From Apodospora peruviana (taxonomy: Eukaryota > Ascomycota > Sordariomycetes > Sordariales > Lasiosphaeriaceae): a stretch of 64,000 bases of DNA. The stretch lies in the NCBI GenBank assembly GCA_033439685.1, contig JAUEDM010000001.1, positions 1,860,001 to 1,924,000 on the forward strand. Reading direction: 5' to 3'. This document shows, one piece after another, positions 21,801 to 34,399 of the stretch. A model generated the notes under the pieces. That model was given only the letters and a program-made list of their open reading frames with translations, searched no databases and was not told the origin of the DNA. The position numbers and the translations under genes are program-made. Numbering within the stretch: the first letter of the stretch is position 1; every line of letters starts with the position of its first letter.

Positions 21801-24800
21801 CAAGTTTCCAGCGTTCCTATGTGATCTTGAAAGCCTGGTTGATCTCGATTTGAGCTTCAACCTGATTGCGGGCTTGCCCGATGCCATTGGCAAGCTGAGA
21901 AATCTGGAGAAATTTGTCATTACGAATAACCGGCTGCAAGGCTCACTACCCCAGTCCCTCAAGAATCTGTACAATCTTCGTGAGCTGGACATCAAGTACA
22001 ATAACATAACGGGCATCGATGTCATCTCAGAGCTCCCCAAGTTAGAAATCCTCGCTGCCGACCATAATTCTGTTTCTCAGTTTAGCGGCACTTTTGAGAG
22101 AATTCGGAGCCTGAAGCTGAATTCGAACCCCATCACAAAGTTCGAGATCAAAGCCACTGTTCCGACCTTGAAGGTCCTCAACCTGTCCGGCGCTCAGCTC
22201 GCAAGCATTGACGAGTCCTTCAACAACATGTTGAGCTTGGAGAGACTGGTCCTTGACAACAACTATTTTGTATCTCTGCCAAATCAAATAGGCAACCTGA
22301 GGAAGCTCGAGCATTTTAGTATATCGACAAATCACCTTGGAGAACTACCCCCGGAGATCGGGTGTCTGACAGAGCTGCGGGTGCTGGACGTTCGCGGAAA
22401 CAATCTTCGGAAACTGCCCATGGAGATATGGTGGGCAAACAAGCTCGATACTCTCAATGCCTCTTCAAACGTTCTAGACAACTTCCCGAAACCCGCTTCA
22501 CGTGCACCTCACGCGCCCGGAGAAGCAGCCAACATGCCCAGCCCGCTTGGAACTAAAGGTGGAACTATGGGGATGTTGTCACAGACACCAAGTGCTGAGG
22601 AATTGAACGGGGACGCATCCAGGCGTCCAAGTCAGTCCTCCAGCACCCTACTCAGCGTTGGTCCCTCCCCGGTTCCGGGAGCCAATGACCGGAAGAGCTC
22701 CTTGGTCTCCGTCTACGGGAAAGGCGGCCGTAAGACGTCTGTCGTGTCCAGGAGCACCACACAAAGTAGCGCCGGGATGATGACACCGACCACCTCTAGG
22801 AAAGACTCTGGCCTTACCCAACGCCTGAACAACACGTTCGCTGGCTCGCTTCGAAACCTCTACCTAGCTGATAATCAGCTGGATGACGACGTCTTCGACC
22901 AGATCACGCTCCTATCGGAGCTTCGCATCCTCAACCTCTCGTACAACGAGCTGAGCGATATGCCCCAACGGTCGATCAAGAGCTGGCCACAACTGGTCGA
23001 TCTGTACCTTTCGGGCAACGAGCTGACCACGTTGCCGGCGGACGACCTGGAAATTTACAGTCTGCTACAAACTCTGCATATCAACGGCAACAAGTTTACC
23101 AATCTCCCCGCCGATATATCTCGTGCCAAGAAACTGGCCGTGCTGGATTGCGGCAGCAACTCCCTCAAATACAATATTGCAAATGTACCCTACGACTGGA
23201 ACTGGAACCTCAACCCAAACCTGAGGTACCTCAACCTGTCCGGAAACAGAAAGTTGGAGATCAAGCAGAGCGTTCCCGGCCCGACGGCGCAGAACCGTGA
23301 GCAGTACACCGATTTCAATCGGCTGCACAATCTGCGCGTCCTTGGCCTGATGGACGTTACCCTGATTCAGCCGAGCATCCCGGACCAAAGCGAAGACCGG
23401 CGTGTCAGGACATCGGGCTCGCTGGCTGGATATCTGCCATACGGCATGGCCGACACGCTTGGCAAAAATGAGCACCTCTCGACCATAGACCTTGTGGTTC
23501 CCCGTTTCAACTCGTCCGAGACGGAAACTCTCCTCGGGCTGTTTGACGGCCAAGCACTCAGCAGTGGTGGCTCTAAGATTGCCAAGTACCTCCATGAGAA
23601 CTTTGGCCACATCTTCACGATGGAACTCAAAGGCATAAAACCGCGCCTCAAGGAGACTCCCGAGGACGCTTTGAGACGGGCTTTCCTGTCGCTCAACAAG
23701 GATCTCGTCACTGTCGCGATTCAGCATACCGAAGAGCGACCGCTGATGTCGCACCGCGGATCCGCGGCGCCGGTCGTTCTTAGTAAGGAAGACTTGAACT
23801 CTGGCGGCGTGGCGACAGTCGTCTACTTGCAGAGTCAAGAGCTGTACGTCGCCAACGTGGGTGATATACAGGCCATGCTCATCCAGTCGGATGGCACTCA
23901 CAAGATGCTCACCAAGAAGCACGACCCGGCAGACCCTATCGAACGTTCTCGCATCCGGGATGCCGGCGGCTGGGTCTCCCGCAATGGGCGGCTCAATGAT
24001 CTCCTCGAGGTCTCTCGGGCGTTTGGCTACGTGGACCTGATGCCGGCGGTACAAGCAGCGCCGTACGTCACCCACGTCACGATCAAGGAGCAAGACGAGA
24101 CGATATTGCTAGCGACCAGAGAGCTGTGGGAGTACCTCTCGCCCGGGCTCGTCGTCGACATTGCGCGTTCGGTTCGTGGCGACCTCATGCTAGCGGCCCA
24201 GAAGCTCCGCGACCTGGCCATGGCCCATGGCTCGTCCAACAAAATCATGGTCATGATGATAAGCGTGTCGGACCTGAAACGGAGAAACGAGCGGACGCGG
24301 ATGCACAGAGGCCAGAGCATGTCGTGGTTTTCGATGCCCCAGGAGGACATGACGTACCCGAATCCGCGCAAGGTCAAAAAGACGAGGGGCGAAGGTGTTC
24401 TCAATTCCACAATCGGACGGCTCGACGCCGAGGTGCCCGCCCCGACCGGCTTCATCTCGATCGTCTTCACCGACATCAAGAACTCGACCCAGCTGTGGGA
24501 GACGTATCCGGACGCGATGCGGTCGGCCATCAAGCTACACAACGAGGTGATGCGGCGCCAACTCCGACTGATTGGCGGCTTCGAGGTCAAGACGGAAGGC
24601 GACGCCTTCATGGTCTCGTTCCCGACCGCGACGTCGGCGCTGCTGTGGTGCTTTGCCGTGCAGACACAGCTGCTGATGGTCAAATGGCCTTCGGAAATGC
24701 TCAACTCGGTCAACTGCCAGTCCATCTACGATAGGGATAACAAACTTATCTTTAGGGGGCTCTCGGTGCGCATGGGCATTCACTGGGGCGAGCCGCTGGC

Positions 24801-25715
24801 GGAGCCGGATCCGGTGACGCGGCGGATGGACTACTACGGCCCGATGGTGAACAAGGCCAGCCGGATTAGTGCAACGGCGGACGGCGGGCAGATTGCTGTT
24901 TCGTCGGATTTCATCGGCGAGATCCAGCGCTGTCTGGAGACGTACCACGAGTCGTCGGCCCTGACGGAGGAAGGGCAGGAGGACGACATGTTTGCGAAAG
25001 CCATCAGGAGCGAGCTGCGGTCGCTGAGCAGCCAAGGGTTCGAGGTCAAGGACATGGGCGAGCATAAGCTCAAGGGGTTGGAGAACCCCGAGCTGGTGTA
25101 CTCGCTCTACCCGCACGCGCTGGCGGGCAGGATAGACCAGCACACGGCGCACAACCGCGTGCAGGATAGCGGCGCGCTAGTCGACAAGCCGGCGCAGCTG
25201 TCGCCTGGCAGTGAGCTGTCGTTCGATCCGGAGATCATATGGGCGCTTTGGCGGACCGCGCTAAGGCTGGAGATGCTATGCAGCACGCTCGAGGACTCTG
25301 GGGGTAGGGGTCTGCAGCCGCCTGAGACGGAGCTCCTGGAGCGGATGAGGCAACGGGGTGGGGAAGTCACGGAGTCGTTTATGATGAAGTTTATGGAGCA
25401 CCAAATTAGTAGGATTGAAGTAAGTTGCCTTTTTTCTCTTGTCATATCTAATTCTTGTAATCCATGTACTAACGAACCTCGAAAATCTAGTCTTGCGTGT
25501 CTACGCTCGCGTTCCGGCACATGGCGATGGGCCAGGGTCCCATTACCAGCCTTAATGACTTGAGAGCGCCCATGTCTGCTGTACTTGGCACGTTTGCTGC
25601 GCAGCTTGCCGAGCTGGAGCGGTACAAGGCTCGGTTTGGGGAACTCGACGACGATTACGACCACCACGAAGTTGAGGAGGTTGAGGAGGGAAGCGATACA
25701 GAGCAAGAGAGGTGA
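18802..25715 (+). CDS. CYR1: Adenylyl cyclase (class III; RA, LRR and PP2C regions)
   Basis: Four exons, 18802-19049, 19189-19924, 20068-25419 and 25491-25715; 2,186 aa. All three introns have standard donors and CTGAC/CTAAC branch sites. It makes cAMP from ATP, usually at the plasma membrane under Ras and G-alpha control. Order: disordered Ser-rich N-terminus (1-650); Ras-association domain (about 655-760, from NYCIRVFRSDGTFATLQ); a leucine-rich repeat array (about 775-1405), interrupted by a Ser/Pro/Thr-rich insert near 1135-1250; a PP2C-like domain (about 1450-1730); the catalytic domain (about 1789-1995), with metal-binding Asp in FISIVFTDIKNST and EGDAFMVSF; and an acidic coiled C-terminal region. 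The PP2C part lacks key metal ligands (DGQ for DGH, FGY for the usual GD) and is probably not a phosphatase. It matches the usual size of this fungal family. Confidence 0.97.
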
Positions 25716-26678
25716 TGATTGTTTTTTTTTTTTTTTTTTTTGCATTATTTGGTTGTTTTTGGGGTTGCCTGAATGGGTTTCCATCACCTCCTATTCCCCC
25801 TCCTTTATTCTTTCTTGGTTGGTGTTCGGGCGCACTCTCTGATGACTCGATGGGTTTAACTGCGGTCTGTAGGCTTTTGGGTTATTATGGGTACAACGCC
25901 CGCACGCCATGTGATGGTGCGCGGACAAGCGGGCGGGCGGGCGGATTACATTGCCTTTTTCTTCTTTTGCCCTGGTATGTATACTATGCGAGGCTGTACA
26001 GTCCCACGGTGTTGGCGTGACGCAGTCAGATGGTTAAATGGATTATATATATCTTATATATACTATACTATATGCCATACAACATTGTTTAATAGGCGTT
26101 TACCACACTCTGTTTCTCTCTATTTCGTATAATCATTACATTTTGTCGGTCTGGGTAGACTAAAGGTAGATATTCGATACAGAATCACAATCTTTGGCAT
26201 GAGGCTCGTCCCAAATGACCTGTGTTCAATGAAGTTCGAGTCGTGGCCGCCGGCGGATTACAGGGGTTAGGGGGCTTAAGTTCGACAACCCCACTCATTC
26301 CAGCCCACCAGTTAGTAGCAGTCAGTGCCAGCCATTGGCAGTCAGTGCCAGCCATTGGCAGTCAGTGCCAGCCATTGGCAGTCAGTGCCAGCCATTGGCA
26401 GTCAGTGCCAGCCATTGGCAGTCGGTGCCAGCTGAGCTACGGCCAACCTGGCAACAACATCATTGCCTCCAGTCAAGTCTTCCTTGGAAGACACGACACG
26501 ACACATCGCGAGGGCGATAAATCAGGTACTTTGACGACAACCACGAACGTCGAGCTTATATCATCGACACAACGCACAATAAACGAGACCATAACCAAAC
26601 GATAAGACGGAAACGAGACGAGCGGGACGTAAAATCTGTTGCTGATCGCGCCGCGGGGCGTGTTGAGTCGTCATCAAG
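25716..26678. other. Intergenic with poly-T tract and minisatellite
   Basis: Starts with a run of 20 T at 25722-25741 in the cyclase 3' region. A GC-rich GCGGGCGGGCGG run lies near 25930. The minisatellite at 26321 has its own entry. The frames crossing these repeats are not genes. Confidence 0.6.
26321..26432. repeat. 20-bp tandem repeat (minisatellite), 5.6 copies
   Basis: Five identical copies of a 20-bp unit (GTCAGTGCCAGCCATTGGCA) from 26321 to 26420, then 12 bp of a sixth copy with one mismatch (GTCGGTGCCAGC). Each unit contains TGCCAGCCATTGGCA, an imperfect inverted repeat with ATTGG (CCAAT on the other strand). It lies about 250 bp before the YOS1 start codon. Perfect identity suggests recent expansion and variable copy number. 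Confidence 0.97.
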
Positions 26679-27347
26679 ATGGGGTATCTCGGGAGTCTGA
26701 TTTACAGTACGTTTTTTTTTGGCCGGCAAGCTTTGTTCAAGAAGAGTCTGGAAGATTTTGAAATAATGGTTGTTTGCTAACCTTTTGTTGACTGGTGTTA
26801 GCTGTCTGCCTGATTCTCAATGCCATGGCGATTCTTTCGGAGGACCGGTTCCTTGCGCGCAGTGCGTTTTCCCCTCTCCTCACCCCTTTCGGAAGTCGAA
26901 TCGGTCGGTTCGATGCTTGCATCGTCTGTCTGTGCGTGTGTGTGTGTGTCCTTGGCTGGCTGCTGGAGAAAGTCTGTCGAGGAGACTGGAAATTGGACGT
27001 TCGATGGTTATACATACAGGAGAGAGGCGGAGAGGGCAAGCGCGCATACACACAGGACAATGAAGCCGGACGGGACAACTACTGTCCAAGGAGAAGATGA
27101 CAGCTAACACCGTCATGTCTATTTAGTCAATATGTCTCCATCATCATTTGATCCCGCCTTTGGCCAAAGCGCCGACGTCGGAATCAAGGCGAGGACCATC
27201 ACCCTAATCGCTAGTGTGAGGACGCTGATGAGGAGTAAGTCTTATCCCCATCCTCTTCCGAGACATGACGGAGAAATAATGCTCGATATAGTACCCTTGA
27301 TCATCATCAATACCTTGATTATACTCTATGAGCTTGTGCTGGGCTGA
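26679..27347 (+). CDS. YOS1: Yos1-like ER-Golgi transport protein
   Basis: Four small exons, 26679-26706, 26802-26861, 27127-27234 and 27292-27347; 83 aa, the normal size for Yos1/IER3IP1. It is a small membrane protein of COPII vesicles that works with Yip1 and Yif1 in ER-to-Golgi traffic. Residues 1-25 form the first membrane helix and end in the family signature NAMAILSEDRFLAR. The middle has GIKARTITLIASVRTLMR. The last 20 residues form the second helix (IPLIIINTLIILYELVLG). All introns break codons after the first base and carry GT-AG ends. Intron 2 (265 bp) contains a TG run. The minisatellite lies in its upstream region. Confidence 0.95.
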
Positions 27348-28179
27348 GCGAGTCATGGAAGCTTTGTTGGTTCAAGGACGATTGCAACACCTTTCACGCT
27401 GTGTGGGAGGTATAATGAGGATGGAGGAGGGACAGGACAGGGTTAACTACATAGGTACCCATCTGAGTCTAAAGGGAAGGCCGTAGACTCTAAGTCATGT
27501 AAAAAGCAGCATTCTTCACCTCGTTCCTGGCGCATGTCCATGGGCGGTTCGGGGTTGGTTTAGACATGTTACAACCCCATATATAAGACTATGGTAGCGA
27601 ACATATCTTAGAGAGATAGCATGAGAGCCGGAGGTCTGCTGTTCTGCTGACTTCTGGACACTCCAATATTTTTATGTGCTTGCCCTAGCTATGGTGGATA
27701 GGCAAGAAGCTACTACATGTCTCAGCTATTATACAAAACACTTATCAGAAACCCAGAATTTCTCTACGCCAATTCAAGTCATGCCTGCCATATCGTACCT
27801 ACGCCAATCCGTTTTTCTGTGGGCAAACCAAACCTCCACCGCTCCTATACAAGAACACGCCCGAACATATCCCAACACTACGCTGATATCTGACTCAATT
27901 ACCCGCTTCGCATGCCTCGCTCGATCAAGTACGTAGACCAGAACCTTAACAAGAGAAATGCATGACCCAACTATGTAAGAAAAGCAATAGCCAAAACACC
28001 ACTAGCTCCTCCGTCGGACGAAAAGGGTTGTCGAAGGAAAGTCGTGGTCATATGGTATATCCTCCTCTTTTTCGTCTCCACCTTTATTCATCTTCTTCAA
28101 CTCCTGCTCCTCCAGAAAAGCACCCAGTACAAGCCTCCCGCAGCAGTCGCCGCGGCTGCTGGTGCACCGTTCTGCCCGA
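27348..28179. other. Convergent intergenic region between YOS1 and creB
   Basis: 3' regions of two convergent genes. The short plus frame at 27676-27936 has no domain signal and no splice context. Confidence 0.4.
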
Positions 28180-30886
28180 CTAAGACAAGAATCGAGAGCT
28201 CTTTTTCCTCCCCAGACCGAAGCTGAATCGCTCCTTAAGCGGTTTGTTGCCGTTTTCCGGTTTCTCTGCCACTGCCACTGCTGGACCATCGTGCTGTTGT
28301 TGAGGTGTCGTCTGAGGCAATGGTGGCGGTACATGGTGGCTGGTACCGTTACCGTTCTGCTGTTGTTGAGGTGATAGTGGTTGTTGTTGGGTTTGTGACG
28401 ACGAGGAGCCCTCCACCCTTTCGCTCCTCGCGCTCCCATTACTCTTAATACTCTTGTCGCTCCTCTTATCGCCTCCCCTATCTTTGTCTTTATCAGAACC
28501 GGACGCCTTGTCGCCGCTCCCTCCTTTATTCAGAAAAGCGAAACTCTTCTTAGTCATTGACTTGCTCCCCCTACTCGCACGGTTGAGGAGCCCGGGGCTC
28601 TTTTCTGCTGCTCCACCGTTCTCGCCATTCGCCACCGCGGCGGCATCCTTGCGCTTCTTCTCCTCGCCAGCTTGCAATCTGCTTTCCTTAAGAGCCTTTG
28701 CCAACTGCTCCTGCTCAGTCCTTTGCACTTCGCGTAGCCTTGCCTGCCGCTCCAAGCGCTGTTTCTCTTCGATCTTTGCCTGCTCCCTTTCAGCTGCCTT
28801 TCGGGCTTTCTCCTGCGCTTTGAGCTCCTTCTTTTCTTTGGCGAGCTCATCCTTAGATTTCGAAGGAGGTGCGGCAACGGCAGCAGCAGCGACGGGCTCC
28901 TCTGGCTGGGTAACCACCGCCGGAATAGGCGGGATAGGGGGTATGGTTTCGGTTGGGCTGGCTTGTACCGGTGATTGCGCAGTCGGCGAAGCCAGAGCAA
29001 TGTCGCTAGGGGCTGTCTTTGCATGGTTCAATGTCGCCAAAGCGTCGTGGTCCTCCACTGGCATTGTCGGCTGGGAGCTGAGCTTGGTTAGGGGTGCCGT
29101 CGTCGTTCCGTTGGCCGATTCGGCGCCCAGTGCTATGTCGGCCTTTTCGCTGGCTAGTCGCGCCTCCTCCCACCCCTCGGCATCCATCTCTTCCCTTACT
29201 TTGTCAAACGAAACCTCTTGATAGAACAGCACATAGGCACACGCTTGGCCTGGCCGGTCACCGAAGAAGTTCCGAACAAAGTGTTTGTCGACTGGTTCAA
29301 CCATCTCGTCATCAAACAATAACCAGCCGCGGTCTTTCGTCTTGATGACCGATACGTAGTGTCCGTGGTAGGCGTTGCCACCGATATGAACAACAACAGC
29401 ATATAATTCGTACATGCGATCCGGATCTTCCGCGTCGTCGGTGGTGTTGAACATGCGTAGGTGATAGGGGTACACCACACGGTGGAATAGTTTCGAAAGC
29501 CGGCTGTAGTCTTCCGTATACTTGAATCTTTTGAGATGCAACGCCAGCACCTTTGGAAGCTTCTTAATCTTCATGCGCTTCTCCGCCTCTTGTAAACCTC
29601 CACAGTGATCGCAGTGAAACTTGTTCCTCTCGCATAGCATCTCCTCGGCCGAGAACTTTTGCAAGCACGAGGTAACAGAAGAGTGCTCCTCCAAATCGAT
29701 CGAGAGATCAAGAAAAGTCTCGTCTCTTTGCGACGCCGTCTCGCAGGTCAGACACTTTGTTTCGGACGTCAAAACACCCTCAAATATGTCGTGAACCCAA
29801 CCGGTCCCGGGCATCCTCGCACCTCCTATGGCTTGGTTCTTCATAAGGGACGTCGCCGCTAACGCATTACCCATCGAGTGTGTTAAGCCATCCTCACCCA
29901 CTTTTGCTTCTCTTTCATGAATGCGCTTAGCATTAGCCTCCACATTAGCGATAACATCGTTCAGTACGAGGCCGTAGAACTCGTGGGCGTCTTGGTGCAT
30001 CGAATTGCGGAACATCTCGTTGTCGCGCTTGAATATGTCCAAGAACCGCTGAGGACTGAGCACGCCTGTCCTGGAGTTGCTCTCGATCAGAGCGCTAAAG
30101 ATATCCTTCAGTCCCGTGAAAGTGCATTCTTGCATACCGTAGGCGTCGGGGTTATCCTGAGCAAGTTCTAGCACGGGACCCTTAATCATAGCTTGCTTCT
30201 TCTTGTATTCCGGCGCGTCGGGCTTGTCCTCGGGTCTCAAGGGTTGACCGGGGAGCTGTCCAGAGTTGACAGCCTGCCTCTGCTTCAAGGCCTGAGCATT
30301 AGTAACGGCCTTCTGGCCCTTTCCCGGGGCCGCAGCTTGCCCGTTCGCCTGTATCGGAGCTCGTATCGAGACATTGACCTTGGACGACTTCCCGTTAGGA
30401 GTGTCTGAGAGCGTGGGATAATTAACGACGTTCTCCCGGAAGGGCTCGGAGTAGTAGAGGGCTTGGACGATAGAATTGCAGTAGCTATTTCGTTCAGTTA
30501 GAGGGATGCTGAAAGCTTCGAGTAGGTTGTGGATTTACCATGTGTTTCCGAACTGGAGGGAAATAGAGTGTTAGTCTAAGCCGCGCCGAATACGATAAAG
30601 TTATTGCGCCAGATGGTGTCTCCTCTTACGTTTTCCAACCCAAAGAACTTGTCGCTACCGTCTTCCCGGAGCGGTCCGGCACTTTGCAGCAACTTCTCGA
30701 GTGGTGTCAACTCCGGTGCAAGTTCCTCCTTCTTGTTCTTGGCCGCGGCATTGCTGTCGGATTTTGAGTTCGCCTGGGGGTGAGGAGACTTGTTAGTTGA
30801 TACATTATGTCGCGCCAAGATATCGGATGGCAACACGGTTGACCTACGGTGCCAGCTCCTTTCAGTTTGTTGAAAAACCCCGCCAT
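28180..30886 (-). CDS. creB: Ubiquitin-specific protease, CreB type
   Basis: Four exons, 30886-30848, 30773-30630, 30552-30539 and 30484-28180; 833 aa. It removes ubiquitin from proteins. In Aspergillus CreB works with CreC in carbon catabolite repression. The start reads MAGFFNKLKGAGT, then TPLEKLLQSAGPL and DGSDKFFGLEN, as in CreB orthologues. The Cys box FGNTCYCNSIVQ has the nucleophile Cys66. The His box (GGNAYHGHYVSVIK) is near residue 437, followed by GWLLFDDEMVEPV. A CHCGG-type Cys pair (TKCLTC, HCDHCGG) marks the zinc ribbon. The C-terminal part is a Glu/Arg/Lys-rich coiled coil, then Ser/Gln-rich, ending in GLGRKKSSRFLS. Exon 3 has only 14 nt, and the codon for Cys66 is split by the following intron. 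Confidence 0.94.
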
Positions 30887-33800
30887 GATGCCAGTGGAAA
30901 GCAAGGTAAGGGTGGGCGCAGGACTGAACTGCTTGGGAGACTGCCTGGCAGCAGGCAATCAGGGCCGACTCCGAGGCGAGTTTCCAGCAGGGCAACACAG
31001 GCTTGGGCGTGCGACAACGACGGACGCTATTTCTGGCAGCATTCGCAAAGTTGGCGCGAGGGAAATTTGGGGTGTTCTTGGAGGTGTTTGCTAGTTAGAA
31101 GCTCGTCGATGTCGGTTGATAACGAGGAAACGAGGAGTAGACGCGCAACTGTGGCGTAAGTCTCGACCGTCTCGGGCATGCAGGCTGGCTTTGGTCGAGC
31201 TCGGGGTGGTTCGCCCTTGTCCAGGGCGAGTTCGTTGAATCAATTGATCCTCAGCCAGGGTTGGTCGGGGCGGCGGAGCAGGCGGCCTAAACAGGCGGAT
31301 CCCGGGCTTTGCAGCTGCGGGAACACAGGCGCAACGGTGAACTTTTAGCGATTCGGTCCTCGATTCGCAGATGTTCCTGCCAAAGATGCAGCGGTGCAGT
31401 GTACCTATTCTTGATTCAACAAGAAAAAAATTGATAATTTCAGGGCCCAGTGCAACAACTAGGGTATCTAGAGATTACGTATACAGGACGCGGCGAGGAT
31501 AGAAAGGATCTATTAGAGGAGTGGAAGTTTACTGTAGATAATCCGTACAGTCCTATGTATACAGGTACATCTCCGGATACCAATATTCCTTGTTAAGTAC
31601 GGATACCCGACTGGAACTCCAGATACGGGAGTTCTCCACGGGGTTTGGCCACCGGAGCCTTTGGTTCAGCTGCTAGTCCTCGCTGACAATGAGGTCCGAG
31701 TTACTGGTTTCTCCTATTACGTCCTGTTCCAAGCAGAAAGGATATCAGCCAAATACGCAATTCAAGTTGATTTCAGCTTTAACTTCCAACCTCCCCTGGT
31801 TTCCCCCTCATTTATCCGATGATATGGTTTAGGGGCAACATTCGTGACAGGGGTATTCACGAAGGGCTCAAAAGCTTCCAGGTTGTCAAGCAGTGGTGCA
31901 TGCAAGGACGACACCTGTTGGCTGCAGGAGTTGCGCTAGCGGTCCCAGTGCCACTTCCATGGTGTTCGCGTTCAAGTTCGTTGCCATCAATCACCTGCCC
32001 TGTAGGGAAGGCAGGAGGTTATTCGTACTGATACCCGTGGACCCCGTGCGCTGTATAGGTATCCTTCTCGATTGTAGTCTTATTTCTATATCCGGGTTTT
32101 TGTTGAGGTGGCCAAATCCCAAAATCGCTCGAGTCCGCTAGCCAAGCAGCCTACCGGGTGAGTGCATCAGAGGCCCCACCGAAAGAGACTCCGAGAACAA
32201 GACGCCGGGACGACGAGAAAACAAGGAGACGGAAACACGGTAGGAGTCGTCAGCACCCCCATATAAAGCGAATGTTACCGTCTGGTCCCCGATAGTGTGG
32301 TTGCAATATCGAAGTCTGCCCACCAGTTGCAACGCAGGGTTCTGGGCTTTTCCATGCCATCGGACAACCGCCGCGTGATGGGCGATTCGTTCGCATCAGG
32401 CCAAACCCCGCTACCTGGCTGGCCAGCTTACGGTTACCGTCGTCCTCATACTCGGGTCTTTTAAGGTCATGGATGCGGATTTTACCACATTGATAGACAG
32501 CCGCTTGTCCAAAAAGTGTGGGGTAAAATCCAAGACATACATTTCCGATCCTCGCGAACCGTCTTTTCCATCCATTTTTATATATCTTTGGTCTATGAAA
32601 GACCGGCAGGCGCGTAAGCGACGCATATTTCCTGCCGAGCCGTCTCTTGGTTCGGGTTCATGAAGAAAATCGGCTGCGTTACCAACATTTGCCTCTTTGG
32701 CTTTTCAGCGATAGCCGTCCTTTTCGTATTTATTCTGACGACCAACAAACTCGCCGAACCCCACTCTTGTCCTTCCTCAGGCGTCAACGGTCTCACGATC
32801 TGCGGCTTATTATTTAGCTGAAGTGTATCAGGCGCCAAAATCCATTTTCCAGGTCCGAACTCCCATCGAAAATGACAAACTAAACCACCCACGCCACCTA
32901 AGTCTAGCCACCGTACGGGTTACAGACGACAACAAATGCACTTGTCCCCTGCCCAGATAACTGGCGGGGTTCTTAGCCGCAGAAACGTGACGATCAGCGA
33001 CGAGTTCCTTACCCCAAGCATTCATAACTTTCTTCCTTTCTCGATCCAGTAGAAGAGATGCAAGCAAATCGCCCGTCCGTCTCACTCGCATTAGCCCCGT
33101 TCCATCCTGCCTGCGGGGTGTGTGATGAGATGGCTGACCATGCTTGCCCAAACTTCTAGAAAGATTCCGTCATCTTACCTGCTGGCTGACAGTGTATCCG
33201 TCCGTATCCGTCTGTACATTACCGACCGACTTGCTCGGTTGGGTCAGCCGGCGGCCTGAGGGAAAGGTGGAGGGAGAGGAGAGCGATTAATTCCCCCGCT
33301 CCCGCGGCAAATCGCAAATAGGTAATCGAATTGTGTCCATCTGCCTGATGACGAAATGTGAGACTCGGCGATGCAGCACTCTTCTCGGCCAAATATGTCG
33401 GTCGTGCGTGACACCACACCTACCTTACCCCGAATAAGGTTAACAACTCGCTGTTTGTTACTGCTGCAGTAGACAAGCTCAGATAAGTACAGAACATGAT
33501 GAGGTGTGTGCATGTAACCTACACTACCTTCACTTTTACCTTACCTTGCACTGCCTAGATACAATATTGGGCAAGCGAACTGCATTATATACGGTAGGCG
33601 AGATATTTTATCAGGAGGTAGGTGCTGTACTGGAATTATCAGGGTCTCTTTGCTTCCATGTTGATAAAATCAAGCACCAAGCACCTGTAGGTTAAAACAG
33701 AATCATCACCGAAGGAGTTCTTCAGGTTATACGTCTACCTTATATATATCGCGGGTCGAATGGTGAAAGCATTTCATATCTGCCGACCCATCTTTCGACA

Positions 33801-34399
33801 TAGGAGTGCCAGTATGAGGAAAGATCCATCACATCGACAGATCACTCGGTGGAGTATACCAGGCCCAAGAGAATTTAAAAGTCTAGCATTCTCGGTATAA
33901 AACAACCAGACTTGTCCAAATCTCATCTCCCTCTCCTCCCTCTCCTCCCCCCACTATCAGGATATATCATACAAAAAAGAAAATCGAAGAGTCCCAAAGG
34001 GAAAAGGGGAAGGCGCCGTGTGTGGGTGATTTCCGAGCCAAAGATACTTCAGATCTACGGTTGCGGAGAGGTGGGTAGATTTTGGTTCTTTCCACGTATC
34101 TGTCTCTCCGTCTCTGTCGCTTTTTGCTTTTTCATATCCCCATTTCAACCAAATTATGCACTCTTTGAACACCAGTCAAAAAAAAAAAAAAAGAATTGAT
34201 GCTTTCCCCAACCAACTCGCAAAGGGCGTAGACCTGTGTATGTCTTTCCCTCGCCCCCAGGATGCATGGCCCCCTTTACGGTTACCGTCCGCAACCGTTA
34301 TCTCCTCTCCCTTTTTTCGTCCAGTGTCCCGTATGTGGTTGGTATGCATTGAACGGCCATGTGTCGTCCGTCAGTTTTTCGTATGGGTATTCGGTCACT
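30887..34399. other. Long intergenic region, no gene seen
   Basis: About 3.5 kb. The left end is the promoter of creB. Frames at 31819-32141, 32138-33151 and 33219-33513 show neither domain signals nor gene-like splicing. A/T-rich and pyrimidine-rich patches occur near 33900-34200, including an A run at 34180-34191. A non-coding RNA cannot be excluded. Confidence 0.4.

Noticed and set aside
23065..24093. 342-residue minus-strand frame inside adenylyl cyclase
   Set aside because: Antisense shadow of the PP2C/LRR coding region.
26222..26605. 127-residue frame with a repeated peptide
   Set aside because: The repeat in the peptide is just the 20-bp minisatellite read through; no other coding evidence.
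28454..29221. 255-residue plus-strand frame opposite creB
   Set aside because: Shadow of the Glu/Arg-rich coiled-coil coding region on the other strand.
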